A stretch of 64,000 bases of DNA from Streptococcus thalassemiae (GTDB lineage Bacteria > Bacillota > Bacilli > Lactobacillales > Streptococcaceae): the NCBI RefSeq assembly GCF_903645285.1, contig NZ_CAHJXN010000003.1:226001-290000 (forward strand). The letters run 5' to 3'. Positions within the stretch are counted from its first letter, which is position 1; each line of letters starts with the position of its first letter. The notes under the pieces were generated by a model, which made no database searches, was not told where the DNA came from, and was given only the letters and a program-made list of their open reading frames with translations. This document shows, one piece after another, positions 47,550 to 56,272 of the stretch. The position numbers and the translations under genes were made by a program.

Positions 47550-48581
47550 ATGGCATTTAGTGAAAAAGGTCAAGAAATCGATATGGAAGTCATCAAGGCT
47601 GAAACCCAATTGTCTGCGGAAGCCTTGAGACTCAAGGAAAGCCGTGACAGGGAATTGGCAGACATTATTTCAGGAGAAGATGATCGTATCCTTTTGGTGA
47701 TTGGTCCATGCTCTTCTGATAATGAAGAGGCTGTCTTGGAATATGCTCACCGTTTATCCGCCTTGCAAAAGAAGGTAGCGGATAAGATTTTCATGGTCAT
47801 GCGCGTGTATACTGCTAAGCCTCGTACCAATGGAGACGGCTATAAAGGGTTGGTTCACCAGCCAGATACTTCTAAGGCTCCAAGCCTGATTAACGGCTTG
47901 CAGGCTGTGCGCCAGTTGCACTACCGCGTGATTACAGAGACTGGTTTGACAACGGCAGATGAGATGCTTTATCCGTCAAATCTGATCTTGGTGGATGACT
48001 TGGTCAGCTACCATGCCGTTGGAGCTCGTTCTGTGGAAGACCAAGAGCACCGCTTTGTGGCTTCTGGGATTGATGCACCAGTAGGGATGAAAAATCCAAC
48101 CTCAGGAAATTTGGGTGTTATGTTTAACGCCATCTATGCTGCTCAAAACAAGCAAACCTTCCTTTATCATGGGCAGGAAGTTGAGACTTCAGGTAATCCT
48201 TTGGCCCATGTCATCCTCCGTGGAGCAGTTAACGAGTATGGCAATTATATGCCGAATTACTACTATGAAAACCTACTCCAAGCCATTGAACGCTATGAGA
48301 CAATGGGACTTGAAAATCCTTTTATCCTCATCGACACCAACCATGATAACTCAGGCAAGCAATATATGGAGCAGATTCGAATTGTTCGCCAGACCTTGCA
48401 GAATCGTGATTGGAATGAGAAGATTAAAAAGACGGTTCGAGGCTTTATGATTGAATCTTACCTAGCAGATGGTCGTCAAAACCAACCAGAGGTCTTTGGT
48501 TGCTCTATTACCGATCCTTGCCTAGGTTGGGAAAATACAGAGGCCTTGGTAGAAGAAATTTATGCTACCTTGACAAAATAA
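47550..48581 (+). CDS. 3-deoxy-7-phosphoheptulonate synthase, second copy
   Basis: 343 residues, same length and most motifs the same as the upstream copy ([41 protein letters not shown]). Differences cluster in the N-terminal 30 residues and in the feedback-site region, so the two may respond to different aromatic amino acids. That is inference. Product of an old tandem duplication. Confidence 0.96.
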   Translation: MAFSEKGQEIDMEVIKAETQLSAEALRLKESRDRELADIISGEDDRILLVIGPCSSDNEEAVLEYAHRLSALQKKVADKIFMVMRVYTAKPRTNGDGYKGLVHQPDTSKAPSLINGLQAVRQLHYRVITETGLTTADEMLYPSNLILVDDLVSYHAVGARSVEDQEHRFVASGIDAPVGMKNPTSGNLGVMFNAIYAAQNKQTFLYHGQEVETSGNPLAHVILRGAVNEYGNYMPNYYYENLLQAIERYETMGLENPFILIDTNHDNSGKQYMEQIRIVRQTLQNRDWNEKIKKTVRGFMIESYLADGRQNQPEVFGCSITDPCLGWENTEALVEEIYATLTK

Positions 48582-48592
48582 GTGAAAAGGAT

Positions 48593-48618
48593 GGAGTTGG
48601 GGAATCTCAACTCCTTTT
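48593..48618 (+). terminator. Terminator of the DAHP synthase pair
   Basis: Perfect stem GGAGTTG / CAACTCC with an 8-nt loop and TTTT. It ends eight bases before acpS, so it could also hide the acpS ribosome site. Confidence 0.7.
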
Positions 48619-48625
48619 GATGAGA

Positions 48626-48988
48626 ATGATAGTTGGACACGGAATTGACATCGAAGAATTGGCTTCGATAGAAAGCGCAGTTACACGACATGAAGGATTT
48701 GCTAAGCGCGTGCTGACCGCTAAGGAAATGGAACGGTTTAACAGTCTTAAAGGGCGCAGGCAGATTGAATATTTGGCTGGTCGCTGGTCGGCTAAGGAGG
48801 CTTTTTCCAAGGCCATGGGAACTGGTATTGGAAAGCTCGGTTTTCAGGATTTGGAAGTCTTGAACAATGAACGCGGGGCGCCTTATTTTAGTCAGTCACC
48901 GTTTTCAGGAAAGATTTGGCTGTCTATCAGCCACACCGATCAGTTTGTGACAGCCAGTGTCATTTTGGAGGAAAATCATGAAAGCTAG
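48626..48988 (+). CDS. acpS: Holo-[acyl-carrier-protein] synthase
   Basis: 120 residues from the ATG at 48626 ([16 protein letters not shown]). An ATG at 48620 is also in frame; there is no strong SD for either. It transfers phosphopantetheine from CoA to ACP. Mg-binding D8 in GIDIEEL and the [12 protein letters not shown] motif are clear. It overlaps alr by 11 bases. Confidence 0.94.
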   Translation: MIVGHGIDIEELASIESAVTRHEGFAKRVLTAKEMERFNSLKGRRQIEYLAGRWSAKEAFSKAMGTGIGKLGFQDLEVLNNERGAPYFSQSPFSGKIWLSISHTDQFVTASVILEENHES

Positions 48989-50081
48989 TCCGCATAGACC
49001 AACCAAGGCTCTGATTCATCTGGGAGCTATTCGACACAATATTCAGCAAATGGGGGCTCATATTCCTGAAGGAACGCTCAAGTGGGCTGTGGTCAAGGCT
49101 AATGCCTATGGGCATGGGGCTGTTGCTGTTGCGACGGCGATTCAGGATGAAGTTGATGGCTTTTGCGTTTCCAATATCGATGAAGCCATTGAACTTAGAC
49201 AAGCTGGACTCAGCAAGCGAATCCTCATTTTAGGAGTTTCTGAGCTAGAAGCTGTTGCTCTAGCTAAAGAATACGATATCACCTTGACTGTGGCTGGACT
49301 GGAGTGGATTCAAGCACTCTTAGATAGGGAAGCAGACCTATCAGGTTTGACAGTTCACCTCAAGATTGACTCAGGAATGGGACGGATTGGTTTTCGAGAG
49401 GCTAGTGAGGCTGAGCAGGCTCAAGACTTACTCCAACAACACGGTGCTCGTGTTGAAGGAATCTTTACCCACTTTGCTACTGCAGACGAGGAATCAGATG
49501 CCTACTTTAATGTCCAGTTAGAACGGTTTAAAACTATTTTAGCTAGTATGAAGGAAGTCCCAGAGCTGATCCATGCCAGCAATTCTGCAACAACTATTTG
49601 GCATGCAGAGACTATTTTCAATGCGGTTCGTATGGGAGACGCTATGTATGGTCTCAATCCTAGCGGAGAGGTTTTGAACTTACCCTATGACTTGAAACCA
49701 GCCTTGACCTTGGAATCTGCTCTGGTTCATGTCAAGACAGTTCCAGCTGGAGCTTGCATGGGCTACGGAGCGACATATCAAGCGGATAGTGAGCAAGTCA
49801 TCGCGACGGTACCAATTGGCTATGCGGATGGATGGACACGAGACATGCAGGATTTCTCTGTCTTGGTAGATGGCCAAGCTTGCCCAATCGTTGGGCGGGT
49901 TTCTATGGATCAAATCACCATTCGCTTGCCTAAGCTTTATCCGCTAGGAACAAAAGTAACCTTAATTGGTTCTAACGGAGGCAAGGAAATCACTGCAACT
50001 CAGGTAGCGACCTACCGCGGCACTATTAACTATGAGGTGGTTTGTCTTCTCAGCGACCGCATTCCGAGAGAATATTATTAG
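48978..50081 (+). CDS. alr: Alanine racemase
   Basis: 367 residues from the ATG at 48978, with GGAGGA six bases upstream. Interconverts L- and D-alanine for peptidoglycan. The PLP lysine K40 in [10 protein letters not shown] and the catalytic-tyrosine region MGYGATYQ (about 262), plus SMDQITI (about 312), are present. It is coupled to acpS and followed 18 bases later by recG. Confidence 0.96.
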   Translation: MKASPHRPTKALIHLGAIRHNIQQMGAHIPEGTLKWAVVKANAYGHGAVAVATAIQDEVDGFCVSNIDEAIELRQAGLSKRILILGVSELEAVALAKEYDITLTVAGLEWIQALLDREADLSGLTVHLKIDSGMGRIGFREASEAEQAQDLLQQHGARVEGIFTHFATADEESDAYFNVQLERFKTILASMKEVPELIHASNSATTIWHAETIFNAVRMGDAMYGLNPSGEVLNLPYDLKPALTLESALVHVKTVPAGACMGYGATYQADSEQVIATVPIGYADGWTRDMQDFSVLVDGQACPIVGRVSMDQITIRLPKLYPLGTKVTLIGSNGGKEITATQVATYRGTINYEVVCLLSDRIPREYY

Positions 50082-50099
50082 AAAAGAAAGGAGTGGAGC

Positions 50100-52115
50100 A
50101 TGAATCTACATCAACCCTTGCATGTCTTGCCTGGTGTGGGACCAAAGTCAGCAGAAAAATACGCTAAACTAGGAATTGAAAATTTGCAAGACCTCTTGCT
50201 CTACTTTCCTTTCCGTTATGAAGATTTCAAGACCAAGCAAGTATTGGAACTAGAAGACGGTGAGAAGGCGGTTCTTTCTGGTCAGGTAGTGACTCCTGCT
50301 AGTGTCCAGTATTATGGTTTCAAGCGCAATCGCCTACGCTTTAGTCTTAAGCAGGGAGAAGTTGTTTTTGCGGTGAATTTCTTTAACCAGCCTTATCTAG
50401 CAGATAAGATAGAGTTGGGAGCAACCCTTGCTGTCTTTGGAAAATGGGACCGCGCCAAGGCTAGTCTGACTGGAATGAAGGTCCTAGCTCAGGTGGAAGA
50501 TGACCTCCAGCCTGTCTATCGTCTGGTTCAGGGAATCAGTCAAGCCAGTCTGGTAAAGGTCATTAAGACAGCCTTTGATCAGGGACTGGACCTCTTGATT
50601 GAGGAAAATCTGCCCCAGTCCTTGCTGGACAAATACAAACTCATGTCCCGTTGTCAGGCAGTCCGAGCTATGCATTTTCCTAAGGATTTGGCAGAATACA
50701 AGCAGGCTCTTCGCCGTATCAAGTTTGAGGAACTCTTTTATTTCCAAATGCAATTGCAGACGCTCAAGTCTGAAAATAGAGTTCAAGGAAGCGGTCTGGT
50801 TCTGAATTGGTCTCAGGAAAAGGTGACAGCAGTTAAAGAAAATCTACCTTTTGCCCTGACCCCAGCTCAAGAAAAAAGTTTGCTGGAAATTTTAACCGAT
50901 ATGAAGTCCGACCACCACATGAATCGTCTCCTACAAGGAGATGTGGGGAGCGGAAAAACGGTAGTCGCTGGCTTGGCTATGTTTGCGGCAGTGACGGCTG
51001 ACTACCAATCAGCCCTCATGGTACCAACAGAAATCCTCGCAGAGCAACACTTTGAGAGTTTACAGAACCTTTTTCCTAATTTGAAACTGGCTCTCTTGAC
51101 AGGTTCCTTGAAAGCTGCAGAAAAGAGAGAAGTCTTGGAGACCATTGCCAAGGGTGAGGCTGATTTGATTATCGGAACCCACGCTCTGATTCAGGATGGA
51201 GTAGATTATGCTCGTCTTGGCTTGATCATTATAGATGAGCAGCACCGTTTTGGTGTGGGGCAAAGGCGTGTTCTGAGAGAAAAAGGCGACAACCCAGATG
51301 TCCTCATGATGACGGCGACTCCCATTCCTCGAACGCTGGCTATCACAGCCTTTGGTGATATGGATGTTTCCATTATCGACCAGATGCCAGCAGGGCGGAA
51401 GCCTATTGTGACGCGCTGGATCAAGCATGAGCAACTACCTCAGGTTTTGACTTGGTTAGAGGGGGAAATCCAAAAAGGCTCTCAAGCCTATGTCATCTCT
51501 CCCTTGATTGAAGAGTCAGAAGCTTTGGATTTGAAAAATGCCATTGCCTTATCAGAAGAGCTGACGGCTCATTTTGCTGGTAAGGCAGAGGTGGCCCTTC
51601 TACATGGTAAGATGAAGAGTGACGAAAAAGACCAGATTATGCAGGAGTTCAAAGAGAGAAAAACAGATATTCTGGTTTCGACAACGGTTATTGAGGTTGG
51701 GGTCAACGTTCCAAATGCGACTGTCATGATTATCATGGATGCTGATCGTTTCGGTCTCAGCCAGCTTCACCAGCTTAGAGGTCGTGTCGGTCGGGGGGAC
51801 AAGCAGTCCTACGCTGTTCTCGTTGCCAATCCTAAGACTGATTCTGGGAAAGATCGCATGCGCATCATGACAGAAACCACCAATGGATTTGTCCTTGCGG
51901 AGGAAGATTTGAAAATGCGTGGTTCGGGTGAGATTTTTGGAACCAGACAGTCAGGACTTCCAGAATTCCAAGTAGCTGATATTATCGAAGATTTTCCGAT
52001 TTTAGAAGAAGCCAGAAAAGTGGCTAGCTATATTAGTTCGATAGAAGGTTGGCAAGAGGATCCGGAATGGCGCATGATTGCCCTTCATTTAGAGAAAAAA
52101 GAACACCTAGATTAA
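50100..52115 (+). CDS. recG: ATP-dependent DNA helicase RecG
   Basis: 671 residues. Branch-migrates forks and Holliday junctions. An N-terminal wedge/OB domain is followed by Walker A GDVGSGKTVV (about 280), DEQH (about 379), TATPIPRTLA and the C-terminal QLRGRVGRGDKQSY motif. AAAGGAG precedes ATG. Confidence 0.97.
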   Translation: MNLHQPLHVLPGVGPKSAEKYAKLGIENLQDLLLYFPFRYEDFKTKQVLELEDGEKAVLSGQVVTPASVQYYGFKRNRLRFSLKQGEVVFAVNFFNQPYLADKIELGATLAVFGKWDRAKASLTGMKVLAQVEDDLQPVYRLVQGISQASLVKVIKTAFDQGLDLLIEENLPQSLLDKYKLMSRCQAVRAMHFPKDLAEYKQALRRIKFEELFYFQMQLQTLKSENRVQGSGLVLNWSQEKVTAVKENLPFALTPAQEKSLLEILTDMKSDHHMNRLLQGDVGSGKTVVAGLAMFAAVTADYQSALMVPTEILAEQHFESLQNLFPNLKLALLTGSLKAAEKREVLETIAKGEADLIIGTHALIQDGVDYARLGLIIIDEQHRFGVGQRRVLREKGDNPDVLMMTATPIPRTLAITAFGDMDVSIIDQMPAGRKPIVTRWIKHEQLPQVLTWLEGEIQKGSQAYVISPLIEESEALDLKNAIALSEELTAHFAGKAEVALLHGKMKSDEKDQIMQEFKERKTDILVSTTVIEVGVNVPNATVMIIMDADRFGLSQLHQLRGRVGRGDKQSYAVLVANPKTDSGKDRMRIMTETTNGFVLAEEDLKMRGSGEIFGTRQSGLPEFQVADIIEDFPILEEARKVASYISSIEGWQEDPEWRMIALHLEKKEHLD

Positions 52116-52196
52116 GCTTTCTCTAAGGAAAACTTAAGCTAGCTTTCAGGTTTGCCCCTTATACTAGAGTCATCAAAAAGAAACGAGGACTCTCAC

Positions 52197-52259
52197 ATGA
52201 CAGTAACGATTAAAGTAAATTACCAAACCACTTTCCAAAAGAAGGAAGCAAAAAACTAG
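52197..52259 (+). CDS. 20-residue peptide gene with its own promoter and terminator
   Basis: MTVTIKVNYQTTFQ then KKEAKN. CGAGGA lies about 9 bases upstream of the ATG. TATACT at 52161 could be the -10, behind a palindrome AAGCTAGCTT at about 52136. A terminator follows at 52272. The peptide alternates polar and apolar residues and has five lysines, with no signal sequence. No family is recognised; a signalling, toxin or leader role is open. Confidence 0.6.
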   Translation: MTVTIKVNYQTTFQKKEAKN

Positions 52260-52271
52260 TATAAACAGAAG

Positions 52272-52298
52272 AGAGAGCGAAATGCTCTTTTTTCGTTT
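52272..52298 (+). terminator. Terminator after the 20-residue peptide
   Basis: Stem GAGAGC / GCTCTT with loop GAAAT and a run of six Ts. Confidence 0.78.
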
Positions 52299-52368
52299 CT
52301 AAAACTACTTTCAGTCAATAGGCTTGAAGGAAGAAAAGCTAAATTCACTTTCTATTTACCCTTCTTTC

Positions 52369-52397
52369 TTGCATTGATTACATAGATATGCTACAGT
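52369..52397 (+). promoter_or_regulatory. Promoter of the CE7 esterase gene
   Basis: TTGCAT-N17-TACAGT with TGC before the -10 (extended). Confidence 0.6.
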
Positions 52398-52399
52398 TG

Positions 52400-52413
52400 T
52401 GGTAGCGATTACA
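52400..52413 (+). promoter_or_regulatory. cre site of the CE7 esterase gene
   Basis: TGGTAGCGATTACA matches 12 of 14 cre positions and lies just downstream of the -10, pointing to CcpA repression. Confidence 0.55.
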
Positions 52414-52431
52414 AAATAAAAGGAGCATGCT

Positions 52432-53412
52432 ATGAAAAATCCATCTTTGTTAGAAGAAATTAAGACTTATAAAGGCAGGGACGAGGTTCCAGAAGACTTT
52501 GATGCTTTCTGGGATGAGGAAGTGAAAAAAGTTTCCACGCTTCCAGCCTACCACTTGGAGGAAAGAAATTTCCACATTCCTCAAGTCAAGTGCTATGAGC
52601 TAACCTTTGAAGGAAGCAAGGAAGGCAAGGTCTATGCACGCGTCGTTCTTCCAAAAAGTGAGGAGAAGGTTCCGTTAATCTTCCATTTCCATGGTTATAT
52701 GGGACGTGGTTGGGACTGGGCCGACATGCTGGCCTTTACCGTGGCTGGTTACGGTGTTGTCTCCATGGATGTGCGGGGCCAGTCAGGTTACTCGCAAGAC
52801 GGCTTGCGTTCTCCTCTTGGAAATACCGTTAAGGGACATATCATCCGTGGTGCTGTGGAAGGTCGGGAGCACCTCTTTTATAAGGATGTCTATCTGGATA
52901 TTTACCAGTTGGTTGAAATTATTGCTAGTCTGCCTCAGGTGGATGAGAAGCGACTTTCCAGCTATGGTGCCTCGCAAGGAGGGGCTCTAGCCTTGGTTGC
53001 GGCGGCGCTCAATCCTCGAATTCAGAAAACAGTTGCCATCTATCCCTTCTTGTCAGACTTTAGACGAGTGCTTGAGATTGGCAATACCAGCGAGGCTTAC
53101 GACGAACTTTTCCGTTATTTCAAGTTCCACGATCCTTTTCATGAAACTGAGGAGGAAATCATGGCGACCCTTGCCTATATCGATGTGAAAAATCTTGCCC
53201 ATCGTATCAAGGGTGAGGTTAAGATGATTACGGGCTTTGATGACGATGTTTGCTATCCTATTACCCAGTTTGCGATTTATAATCGTCTGACCTGCGATAA
53301 GGCCTATCGCATCATGCCCGAGTATGCTCACGAAGCCATGAATGTATTTGTCAATGACCAAGTCTACAACTGGCTCTGTGGGAGTGAGATTTCTTTCAAA
53401 TATCTAAAATAA
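52432..53412 (+). CDS. Acetyl xylan esterase / cephalosporin-C deacetylase (CE7)
   Basis: 326 residues. Removes acetyl groups from sugars. Oxyanion FHFHGYMGRGWDW (about 82), nucleophile GASQGG (about 183), acid in GFDDDVCYP and the catalytic histidine in EYAHEAMN (about 303) complete the alpha/beta-hydrolase triad. No signal peptide, so it acts inside the cell. AAAGGAG precedes ATG. It has a CcpA-type site upstream. Confidence 0.93.
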   Translation: MKNPSLLEEIKTYKGRDEVPEDFDAFWDEEVKKVSTLPAYHLEERNFHIPQVKCYELTFEGSKEGKVYARVVLPKSEEKVPLIFHFHGYMGRGWDWADMLAFTVAGYGVVSMDVRGQSGYSQDGLRSPLGNTVKGHIIRGAVEGREHLFYKDVYLDIYQLVEIIASLPQVDEKRLSSYGASQGGALALVAAALNPRIQKTVAIYPFLSDFRRVLEIGNTSEAYDELFRYFKFHDPFHETEEEIMATLAYIDVKNLAHRIKGEVKMITGFDDDVCYPITQFAIYNRLTCDKAYRIMPEYAHEAMNVFVNDQVYNWLCGSEISFKYLK

Positions 53413-53451
53413 GGAGTCGACTCTAGGCACAAAATCTTAAAAATTACAAAC

Positions 53452-53493
53452 ACGCATAGTATCAAGTAATTAAAAAGACTTGATACTATGCGT
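53452..53493. terminator. 16-bp perfect hairpin after the esterase gene
   Basis: ACGCATAGTATCAAGT / ACTTGATACTATGCGT with a 10-nt loop, then TTTTAT. The ends resemble the hairpin at 29306-29354; both stand beside RUP-like sequence. Confidence 0.8.
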
Positions 53494-53495
53494 TT

Positions 53496-53640
53496 TATAG
53501 TGCATTGAATCTACATTAGTACACTATAGTTGATTGAAAACAGAATAGTATACCGCAGCTTCTAAATCCTTGTTATAAATTTGATTTGACTTTCCTAATC
53601 GATTTATTCTCATCTTATTTCAATCTGCTATATTTACTTC
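53496..53640. repeat. RUP-like repeat remnant
   Basis: From TATAGTGCATTGAATC through AGAATAGTATACC, CTTCTAAATCC and ATTTGATTTGAC to CTTATTTCAATCTGCTATA. It has the same blocks as the element at 29171-29292 and a pneumococcal RUP-like look, but is decayed. Confidence 0.5.
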
Positions 53641-53785
53641 ATTTTCTCCTAAAATTGAGTTTTTTTCCACTTTCTTCTTTTTTCTGTTTCTTATCTTGTT
53701 CACTCGAAACAAGTCTTGCAAGAAACCTACTTATTTTTGAAAGTACTTTTAATGTAGTTGATATAGTTAAAAAGATTTGAAACTA
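53639..53785 (-). pseudogene. Possible coding relic, basic C-terminus
   Basis: The minus strand is open for about 47 codons: FLTISTTLKVLSKISRFLAR, then SSEQDKKQKKEESG and a stop after FRRK. The lysine/glutamate-rich end looks like real protein, but there is no start, and no family is recognised. It may be chance in AT-rich DNA. Confidence 0.35.
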
Positions 53786-53806
53786 AATTCCAAATTAGAA
53801 AAAGAC

Positions 53807-53853
53807 TTGAAATGCTAAAAAAAAAAAGTATACTCTAATTGAAAACGGTAACA
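53807..53853 (+). promoter_or_regulatory. Orphan promoter with perfect cre site
   Basis: TTGAAA-N16-TATACT (53807-53834), followed by TGAAAACGGTAACA (53840-53853), which matches all 14 cre consensus positions. An SD-like AGAAAGGAG at about 53907 has no start codon after it. The next gene begins more than 500 bases downstream. Probably the relic of a deleted sugar gene, or a distant promoter of the ABC operon. Confidence 0.7.
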
Positions 53854-53984
53854 AAACTAATTTAGAGTATTTCTCTCTTAAAAAGTTCTTGGTGAAACGA
53901 TATTTAGAAAGGAGATTTATCCAAAGAGTCTATTAGTGCTAGAATAATAGATTAGAATTATTTTAGAAAAACGAAGTGAGCAGC

Positions 53985-54150
53985 TTATAAATTCAATTCC
54001 CCAAATAGATTCATACTAGTATCTTTTGCAAAAAATAAAGGGCGACTTCCTTCATGAATATCAATTTCATCTATAAGGAAGGTAGCTAATTGAACTAACT
54101 TATTTATTCTGTTTGTCGCTAGAAAAATCAGACCTCCTTGTGAAGATTGA
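53985..54150 (-). pseudogene. C-terminal gene relic cut by a BOX element
   Basis: On the minus strand an uninterrupted frame reads SPQSSQGGLIFLATNRINK, then LVQLATFLIDEIDIHEGSRP and LFFAKDTSMNLFGELNL before TAA at 53985-53987. The composition is clearly protein-like. It has no start and is entered from the BOX element at 54156, so the rest of the gene is lost. No family is recognised. Confidence 0.6.
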
Positions 54151-54155
54151 GGAGA

Positions 54156-54294
54156 TACTTAATGAAAATCAAAGAAGAAACTAGCAAGCTAGTAGCAGAT
54201 TGCCCAAAACACCGCTTTGAGGTTGTAGATAAGACTGACCTATATAATCCAAGGTGAAGCGACTGTGGTTTGAAGAGATTTTCAAAGAGTATAG
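54156..54294. repeat. BOX element
   Basis: Reverse orientation: ACTTAATGAAAATCAAAGAA at the start, GCTTTGAGGTTGTAGAT inside and GTTTGAAGAGATTTTCAAAG at the end. It joins the relic at 53985-54150 to the YhcH-type gene. Confidence 0.82.
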
Positions 54295-54385
54295 GCTAGA
54301 GAGTAGTGTTTTTATGAGAAAATGCTAGACAGAAGAATGGGGAACTTGGATAGGAAAAATAGATTGAGAAAGGAGGTTAGAAGAG

Positions 54386-54838
54386 ATGATTATTACAAAA
54401 ATTAGCCGTTTAGGAACTTATGTGGGAGTAAATCCACATTTTGCAACATTGATAGATTTTCTAGAAAAAACAGGACTAGAAAATTTAACAGAAGGTCCGA
54501 TTGCTATCGATGGAGAGCGATTGTTTGGAAATTGCTTTACTTATCTAGCAGACGGTCAAGCAGGGGCTTTCTTTGAAACTCACCAAAAATATTTGGATAT
54601 TCATTTAGTTTTGGAAAACGAAGAAGCCATGGCTGTTACGTCGCCGGAAAATGTAAGCGTTACCCAAGAGTATGATGAAGAGAAGGATATTGAATTATAC
54701 ACAGGGAAAGTGGAACAGTTGGTTCATTTGAGAGCTGGCGAATGTCTCATCACTTTTCCAGAAGATTTACATCAACCCAAGGTTCGTATAAATGATGAAC
54801 CTGTGAAAAAAGTTGTCTTTAAAGTTGCGATTTCTTAA
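54386..54838 (+). CDS. YhcH/YjgK/YiaL-family protein (DUF386)
   Basis: 150 residues, full length. Cupin-like family; YhcH (NanQ) members act on sialic-acid forms in nan operons. GERLFGNCFTYL, FETHQKYLDIHLVLEN and ITFPEDLHQPKV carry the metal-binding histidines and acidic residues. GGAGG lies upstream. It heads the ABC importer genes, and a second, diverged family member starts at 63754. Confidence 0.88.
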   Translation: MIITKISRLGTYVGVNPHFATLIDFLEKTGLENLTEGPIAIDGERLFGNCFTYLADGQAGAFFETHQKYLDIHLVLENEEAMAVTSPENVSVTQEYDEEKDIELYTGKVEQLVHLRAGECLITFPEDLHQPKVRINDEPVKKVVFKVAIS

Positions 54839-54856
54839 TGTAGAAAGGGAAGAACG

Positions 54857-56194
54857 ATGAAAAAAATGAGAAAGTTTTTATGTCTAGCTGGAGTTGCGCT
54901 AGCAGCCGTTGCCTTGGTAGCTTGTTCAGGAAAAAAAGAAGCTACAACTAGTACTGAACCACCGACAGAATTATCTGGTGAGATTACAATGTGGCACTCC
55001 TTTACTCAAGGACCACGTTTGGAAAGTATTCAAAAATCAGCAGATGCTTTCATGCAAAAGCATCCAAAAACGAAAATCAAGATTGAAACATTTTCTTGGA
55101 ATGACTTCTATACTAAATGGACTACAGGTTTAGCAAATGGAAATGTGCCAGATATTAGTACAGCTCTTCCTAACCAAGTAATGGAAATGGTCAACTCAGA
55201 TGCTTTAGTTCCGCTAAATGATTCTATCAAGCGTATTGGACAGGATAAATTTAACGAAACTGCCTTAAATGAGGCAAAAATCGGAGATGATTACTATTCT
55301 GTTCCTCTTTATTCACATGCACAAGTTATGTGGGTTAGAACTGATTTGTTAAAAGAACATAATATTGAGGTTCCTAAAACTTGGGATCAACTCTATGAAG
55401 CTTCTAAAAAATTGAAAGAAGCTGGAGTTTATGGCTTGTCTGTTCCGTTTGGAACAAATGACTTAATGGCAACACGTTTCTTGAACTTCTACGTACGTAG
55501 TGGTGGTGGAAGTCTCTTGACAAAAGATCTTAAAGCGGATTTGACAAGTCAACTTGCTCAAGATGGTATTAAATACTGGGTTAAAATGTATAAAGAAATC
55601 TCACCTCAAGATTCTTTGAACTTTAATGTCCTTCAACAAGCTACCTTGTTCTATCAAGGAAAAACAGCATTTGACTTTAACTCTGGCTTCCATATTGGAG
55701 GAATCAATGCCAACAGTCCTCAATTGATTGATTCGATTGATGCTTATCCTATTCCAAAAATCAAAGAATCTGATAAGGACCAAGGAATTGAAACCTCAAA
55801 CATTCCAATGGTTGTTTGGAAAAATTCAAAACACCCAGAAGTTGCTAAAGCATTCTTAGAATCACTTTATAATGAAGAAGACTACGTTAAATTCCTTGAT
55901 TCAACTCCAGTAGGTATGTTGCCAACTATTAAGGGGATTAGCGATTCTGCAGCCTATAAAGAAAATGAAACTCGTAAGAAATTTAAACATGCTGAAGAAG
56001 TAATTACTGAAGCTGTTAAAAAAGGTACTGCTATTGGTTATGAAAATGGACCAAGTGTACAAGCTGGTATGTTGACTAACCAACACATTATTGAACAAAT
56101 GTTCCAAGATATCATTACAAATGGAACAGATCCTATGAAAGCAGCAAAAGAAGCAGAAAAACAATTAAACGATTTATTTGAGGCTGTTCAGTAG
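54857..56194 (+). CDS. Sugar ABC transporter substrate-binding lipoprotein
   Basis: 445 residues. Lipobox LVAC with C23 after a signal sequence, then a family 1 solute-binding fold (GEITMWHSFTQGPRLESIQK, WNDFYTKWTTGLANGNVPDI). It matches in position the first of two sugar importers in the pneumococcal nan region; the substrate may be a sialic acid or related sugar. Two permease genes follow, with no ATPase, so a shared ATPase such as MsmK is likely. Confidence 0.9.
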   Translation: MKKMRKFLCLAGVALAAVALVACSGKKEATTSTEPPTELSGEITMWHSFTQGPRLESIQKSADAFMQKHPKTKIKIETFSWNDFYTKWTTGLANGNVPDISTALPNQVMEMVNSDALVPLNDSIKRIGQDKFNETALNEAKIGDDYYSVPLYSHAQVMWVRTDLLKEHNIEVPKTWDQLYEASKKLKEAGVYGLSVPFGTNDLMATRFLNFYVRSGGGSLLTKDLKADLTSQLAQDGIKYWVKMYKEISPQDSLNFNVLQQATLFYQGKTAFDFNSGFHIGGINANSPQLIDSIDAYPIPKIKESDKDQGIETSNIPMVVWKNSKHPEVAKAFLESLYNEEDYVKFLDSTPVGMLPTIKGISDSAAYKENETRKKFKHAEEVITEAVKKGTAIGYENGPSVQAGMLTNQHIIEQMFQDIITNGTDPMKAAKEAEKQLNDLFEAVQ

Positions 56195-56272
56195 ATGTAA
56201 AAGACTAGAAAATAGGTGGGCTAGTGAGCTGAAAAGCCCTAGCCCAATCTTGTAAAAGAAGGGAGAAGGAGA

